From Anaerolineales bacterium (GTDB taxonomy: Bacteria; Chloroflexota; Anaerolineae; Anaerolineales; UBA6663): 7,479 bases of DNA. The stretch spans positions 1 through 7,479 of the forward strand of contig JAEURM010000092.1 in the NCBI GenBank assembly GCA_016789245.1, written 5' to 3'. The notes under the pieces were generated by a model. The model saw nothing but the letters and a program-made list of their open reading frames with translations, did not search any database and had not been told where the DNA came from. The translations under genes were made by a program, and so were the position numbers. Shown here one piece after another: positions 5,404 to 7,479 of this stretch. Each line of letters opens with the position of its first letter. The first letter of the stretch is position 1.

Positions 5404-5472
5404 CCACGAAGCACACGAAGAAAACACGAAGGCACACGAAGATTTTTTAGTGTGGCTTCGTATGCTTTGTGG
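5404..5472. repeat. CACGAAG tandem/inverted repeat between corA and fabG
   Basis: Four copies of CACGAAG occur at 5405-5411, 5414-5420, 5425-5431 and 5435-5441, spaced 9, 11 and 10 bp, about one helical turn. The first two copies (5404-5420) are inversely repeated at 5456-5472 (CTTCGTATGCTTTGTGG), with 15 Watson-Crick pairs, one G/T pair and one mismatch. The whole 69-bp element can therefore fold. It ends next to the corA stop codon (5474) and abuts the fabG promoter on the other side. Units of this kind (TTCGTG-type tandem repeats) recur in many environmental bacterial genomes, as I recall. Confidence 0.8.
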
Positions 5473-5473
5473 A

Positions 5474-6442
5474 TTACAGCCAGTTGCGCCAGCGGAACCA
5501 ACTGAGCATGATGACGGGGACGAGAATCATGGCGAGGCCCACGCCCCACATCCAGCCATCATTACCAAAAGGCATGTTTACAAAGTTCATGCCAAAGAAG
5601 CCAGCCAGAAACGAGATGGGCAGAAACAGCACGCTAGTGATGGTGAGCGTTTTCATGATGGCGTTCTGCCGGTTAGCGATGACGGAGAGATACGTGTCTA
5701 ACGTGCCGCCAATTAAATCGCGCAAGCTCTCGTTCAAATCGGCCAGCCGTACTAAATGGTCATACACATCGCGGAAGTACACCCGGTCTTTCGGGTCTAT
5801 GAACGGATACTCGTCGCGGGCGAGGCGGTTGAGTACTTCGCGCTGAGGGCTGATGATGCGGCGCATTTTCAACACTGCGCGGCGTACGGAGAAAATTTTG
5901 TTCAGCGTCTTCTGGGTGGGGTTATCAAATACTTCTTCTTCAATTGAGTCGATCGTCTCGTCCAGCGCATCCGCCACCGGCATGTAATCGGAGGTGAGGG
6001 TGTCCAGCAAGTCATACAGCAAATGGTCTGGGCCAGCCTCCAGCCGCGTGTGGTTAGATTGGGTGTGCCGCCAAATACGGTCTACCGCTTCCACTGGCTC
6101 GTGGTGCAGGCTCACCAGAAAGTTGCGGCCAAAGAAAATATCTAGCTCGTTGGTTACTAGGGCTAAGCTTTTAGTGTCAAACACCACATTGTGCACACAC
6201 ACATACACGGCCTCGCGCCAGTTATCAATTTTAGGCACATGGTTCTCGCGCAAGGCGTCATCAATGGCCAACGGGTGAAATTTAAAAATATCTTTAAGCA
6301 GAGGTTCAGCCGTCTCAATTGCCTCGCCCTGAAAATCCACCCACAACAGGCCGCTTTCATCCTTCAGTGCCGTGCGCCAGTGTGTGTTAGGAATATCAAT
6401 TGAAAAGTTGCCTTTAGCGTTGCGGTAAAGAGTGCGGATCAT
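5474..6442 (-). CDS. corA: CorA-like divalent cation (Mg2+/Co2+) channel
   Basis: A 322-residue CorA-family protein, a homopentameric inner-membrane channel for Mg2+ and related ions. The N-terminal cytosolic alpha/beta domain includes LLWVDFQG (32-39), HPLAIDDAL (56-64) and VPKIDNW (69-75). A long helical region (about 140-260) leads to the first membrane helix (about 265-284) with the selectivity motif GMN (284-286) in GFFGMNF. A second helix spans about 298-316, followed by a basic C-terminus ending SWFRWRNWL. All hallmarks and the length are normal. The start at 6442 has no Shine-Dalgarno; the leader is pyrimidine-rich, with two AATCACCC units. A TTTAAT box ends 6 nt before the ATG, so a leaderless message is possible. 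It lies 41 bp downstream of a small membrane protein gene. Zinc or other cation specificity cannot be excluded from sequence alone. Confidence 0.93.
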   Translation of the reverse strand: MIRTLYRNAKGNFSIDIPNTHWRTALKDESGLLWVDFQGEAIETAEPLLKDIFKFHPLAIDDALRENHVPKIDNWREAVYVCVHNVVFDTKSLALVTNELDIFFGRNFLVSLHHEPVEAVDRIWRHTQSNHTRLEAGPDHLLYDLLDTLTSDYMPVADALDETIDSIEEEVFDNPTQKTLNKIFSVRRAVLKMRRIISPQREVLNRLARDEYPFIDPKDRVYFRDVYDHLVRLADLNESLRDLIGGTLDTYLSVIANRQNAIMKTLTITSVLFLPISFLAGFFGMNFVNMPFGNDGWMWGVGLAMILVPVIMLSWFRWRNWL

Positions 6443-6443
6443 T

Positions 6444-6470
6444 GGGTGATTAAAGAATGGGGTGATTGGG
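6444..6470. repeat. Short direct repeat GGGTGATT upstream of corA
   Basis: GGGTGATT occurs at 6444-6451 and again at 6460-6467, followed by a third GGG, in the 41-bp gap before corA. It is a two-copy degenerate repeat similar in style to the other intergenic repeats of the window, but short enough that chance cannot be excluded. Confidence 0.4.
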
Positions 6471-6483
6471 AGCTGGGCACTTG

Positions 6484-6753
6484 CTACTGGTTAGTGGGCG
6501 GCTCTTTCGTTTTTAGCGCGGCTACACGTTGGTGTAGTTCATCTAGCTCACTGGTTTGTTGCTTCTGGGCTTCGCGCCCGCTCATAAAGGCTTTGCGCCA
6601 CATGGCATTTTTATCGGGGTTGGCCACGCGGCGGAGGGCGCTAAAATCTGCGCCGCGCAGGAGGGGGATTAGGCCGAGCGTGCTAACGAGCAAAACGCCC
6701 ACAAAACACACCACCAGTAACAAGCCGATTGGGTTTTCAAGCAGTTGTTGCAT
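6484..6753 (-). CDS. Small single-pass membrane protein, unrecognised family
   Basis: An 89-residue protein that I do not recognise. One clear hydrophobic segment covers about residues 9-32 (LLLVVCFVGVLLVST and beyond), followed by a basic region (RGADFSALRRVANPDKNAMWRKAF, split here as 33-40 and 41-56). A polar C-terminal helix (61-82) has L70, L73, V77 and L80 in 3-4 spacing, as in a short coiled coil. A few positives after the helix suggest the tail stays in the cytosol. It starts 3 nt after the stop of the HAD phosphatase gene, with GGTGA just before its ATG, so the two are co-translated neighbours and the frame is credibly real. Codon use resembles the neighbouring genes. No enzymatic motif is present; a scaffold or regulatory role would be a guess. 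Confidence 0.75.
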   Translation of the reverse strand: MQQLLENPIGLLLVVCFVGVLLVSTLGLIPLLRGADFSALRRVANPDKNAMWRKAFMSGREAQKQQTSELDELHQRVAALKTKEPPTNQ

Positions 6754-6756
6754 CGT

Positions 6757-7416
6757 TCACCACGTTTGGCCGATAAGGCCGGCCACAATCCGTTCTACGC
6801 CTAACACGTTTTCCGTTTGATAATCCACGCCGGCGGGCAGATGCCCGTTGGCCCGCCCGTGGCTAATGTGAATGGTAATCATACCTTCCGCGCGCGCGGC
6901 GGCTAAGTTGTTGGGTAAATCATCAATAAACACGCATTCCTCGGGCCGCACGCCCACCCGTTGCGCGGCGCGTTGGTAAGCTTCTGGCTTGGGCTTGTGG
7001 TGCACAAATTCCAGCGCCCGCACATCTACAATGTGAGTGAAGTGGCGGGCAATGCCCAACTGCGCCAGCACCCGGCCCGAGTGCGCGGCATCAGAATTGG
7101 TGAGGATGGCTTTAGGCAAAGGCAGGCGGGCCAACATCGCGTTCAGCGCTGAGTCCGGCTGAAGGTATTGCGCGATGGGTAAATCATGCACGTAGTTGAG
7201 ATACTCATCCGGGTTGATGGCGTAATCAGCCATGAGGCCGGTGAGGGCAATGCCGTACTGCTGGCGGTAACGGGCGCGCAAGGCTTCGGCGTCCGGCGTG
7301 CTTAGGCCCAGCCGCTCAGTCATGTACAGGTTGATGCGCTGGCCTATCGCTTCCCACAACCCGGTGCCGGGTGTGTACAGCGTTTCATCTAAATCAAAGA
7401 GTAGGTAGCGGAGCAT
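6757..7416 (-). CDS. HAD-family hydrolase, pyrimidine 5'-nucleotidase-like
   Basis: A 219-residue cytosolic phosphatase of the haloacid dehalogenase superfamily. Motif I is FDLDETLY (7-14; nucleophile D8, acid/base D10), motif II TNSD (106-109), motif III K141 in KPKPEAY, and motif IV FIDDLPNN (163-170; D165, D166). The helical cap between motifs I and II, with YRQQYGIALTGLM (50-62) and PDEYLNYVHD (69-78), follows the pattern of the Sdt1/Phm8-type pyrimidine nucleotidase subfamily, which releases phosphate from UMP/CMP and similar nucleotides. Substrate range in this subfamily is broad, so 'nucleotidase-like' is the safe call; other small phosphorylated metabolites are possible. The ATG at 7416 opens directly at the core strand before motif I. 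No Shine-Dalgarno is seen; the leader is a 7-nt tandem repeat. It is the first of a probable two-gene unit with the small membrane protein. Confidence 0.9.
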   Translation of the reverse strand: MLRYLLFDLDETLYTPGTGLWEAIGQRINLYMTERLGLSTPDAEALRARYRQQYGIALTGLMADYAINPDEYLNYVHDLPIAQYLQPDSALNAMLARLPLPKAILTNSDAAHSGRVLAQLGIARHFTHIVDVRALEFVHHKPKPEAYQRAAQRVGVRPEECVFIDDLPNNLAAARAEGMITIHISHGRANGHLPAGVDYQTENVLGVERIVAGLIGQTW

Positions 7417-7422
7417 TTTGAG

Positions 7423-7457
7423 AGCACAGAGAACAGATTACAGAATACAGAAAACAG
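7423..7457. repeat. Five perfect 7-nt tandem units (ANNACAG) upstream of the HAD gene
   Basis: Five consecutive heptads fit ANNACAG without a gap: AGCACAG, AGAACAG, ATTACAG, AATACAG and AAAACAG. Read on the minus strand, the transcribed one for the downstream gene, they are CTGTNNT units ending 6 nt before the ATG at 7416. They occupy the place where a Shine-Dalgarno would be. A TACAAT box at 7476-7471 could be the -10 of the HAD promoter, with its -35 outside the window. Confidence 0.85.
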
Positions 7458-7479
7458 ATGGCTAGCGGCAATTGTAGCC

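Noticed and set aside
5404..5472. CRISPR-like array
   Set aside because: Units are 7-10 nt with no 30-40-nt spacers and no cas genes nearby; it is a short tandem/inverted repeat.
7458..7479. Inverted repeat GGCTA...TAGCC at the right edge as an operator
   Set aside because: The arms are only 5 bp with a 10-nt loop and lie at the window edge, so chance is the simplest explanation.

Overview
The window reads as ordinary, densely packed bacterial chromosome. GC content is by eye in the mid-50s percent. Genes mostly abut or overlap, and no rRNA, tRNA, phage, transposase or CRISPR is visible. The gene set (TatA/B and TatC, NusB, an Asp23-family protein, FabG, CorA) together with tandem and palindromic intergenic repeats of a kind familiar from environmental genomes suggests a free-living bacterium. 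A Chloroflexota (Anaerolineae-like) member is my best guess. That is an inference from gene order and style; no marker gene proves it.

Layout. Positions 1-461 (minus) hold the first 153 residues of an AspT/YidE-type multi-membrane exchanger that runs off the left edge. It is divergent from an FAD-dependent amine oxidase at 550-1896 (plus). The 88 bp between them carry a plausible promoter and an operator-like inverted repeat. Everything from 1979 to 7416 lies on the minus strand, so it is transcribed right to left: a pyrimidine-nucleotidase-like HAD phosphatase (7416-6757), a small one-helix membrane protein (6753-6484), a CorA-type metal channel (6442-5474), then FabG (5354-4608), an Asp23/Gls24 protein (4603-4238), NusB (4177-3773), TatA/B (3752-3357), TatC (3360-2377) and a DUF952 protein (2341-1979), which converges on the amine oxidase.

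FabG, Asp23, NusB, TatA/B and TatC probably form one operon read from a TATAAT-type promoter at about 5390. Spacings are 4 nt, 60 nt, 20 nt and an ATGA overlap. The operon would couple fatty-acid elongation, a probable envelope or lipid-homeostasis protein, transcription antitermination and the Tat export pore. The Asp23-NusB pairing next to a lipid gene echoes the accB-accC-yqhY-nusB cluster of Bacillus.

I found no wholly new system. The two observations most worth attention are a TatC-like protein in which the glutamates that normally bind the twin-arginine signal and line the concave face are replaced, and an unusual set of intergenic repeats. Almost every gap longer than about 30 bp contains a different short-unit repeat or palindrome (units of 7, 8, 9 and about 10 nt, plus a 28-nt palindrome that supplies the tatC stop codon). 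No gene-free stretch exceeds 120 bp.
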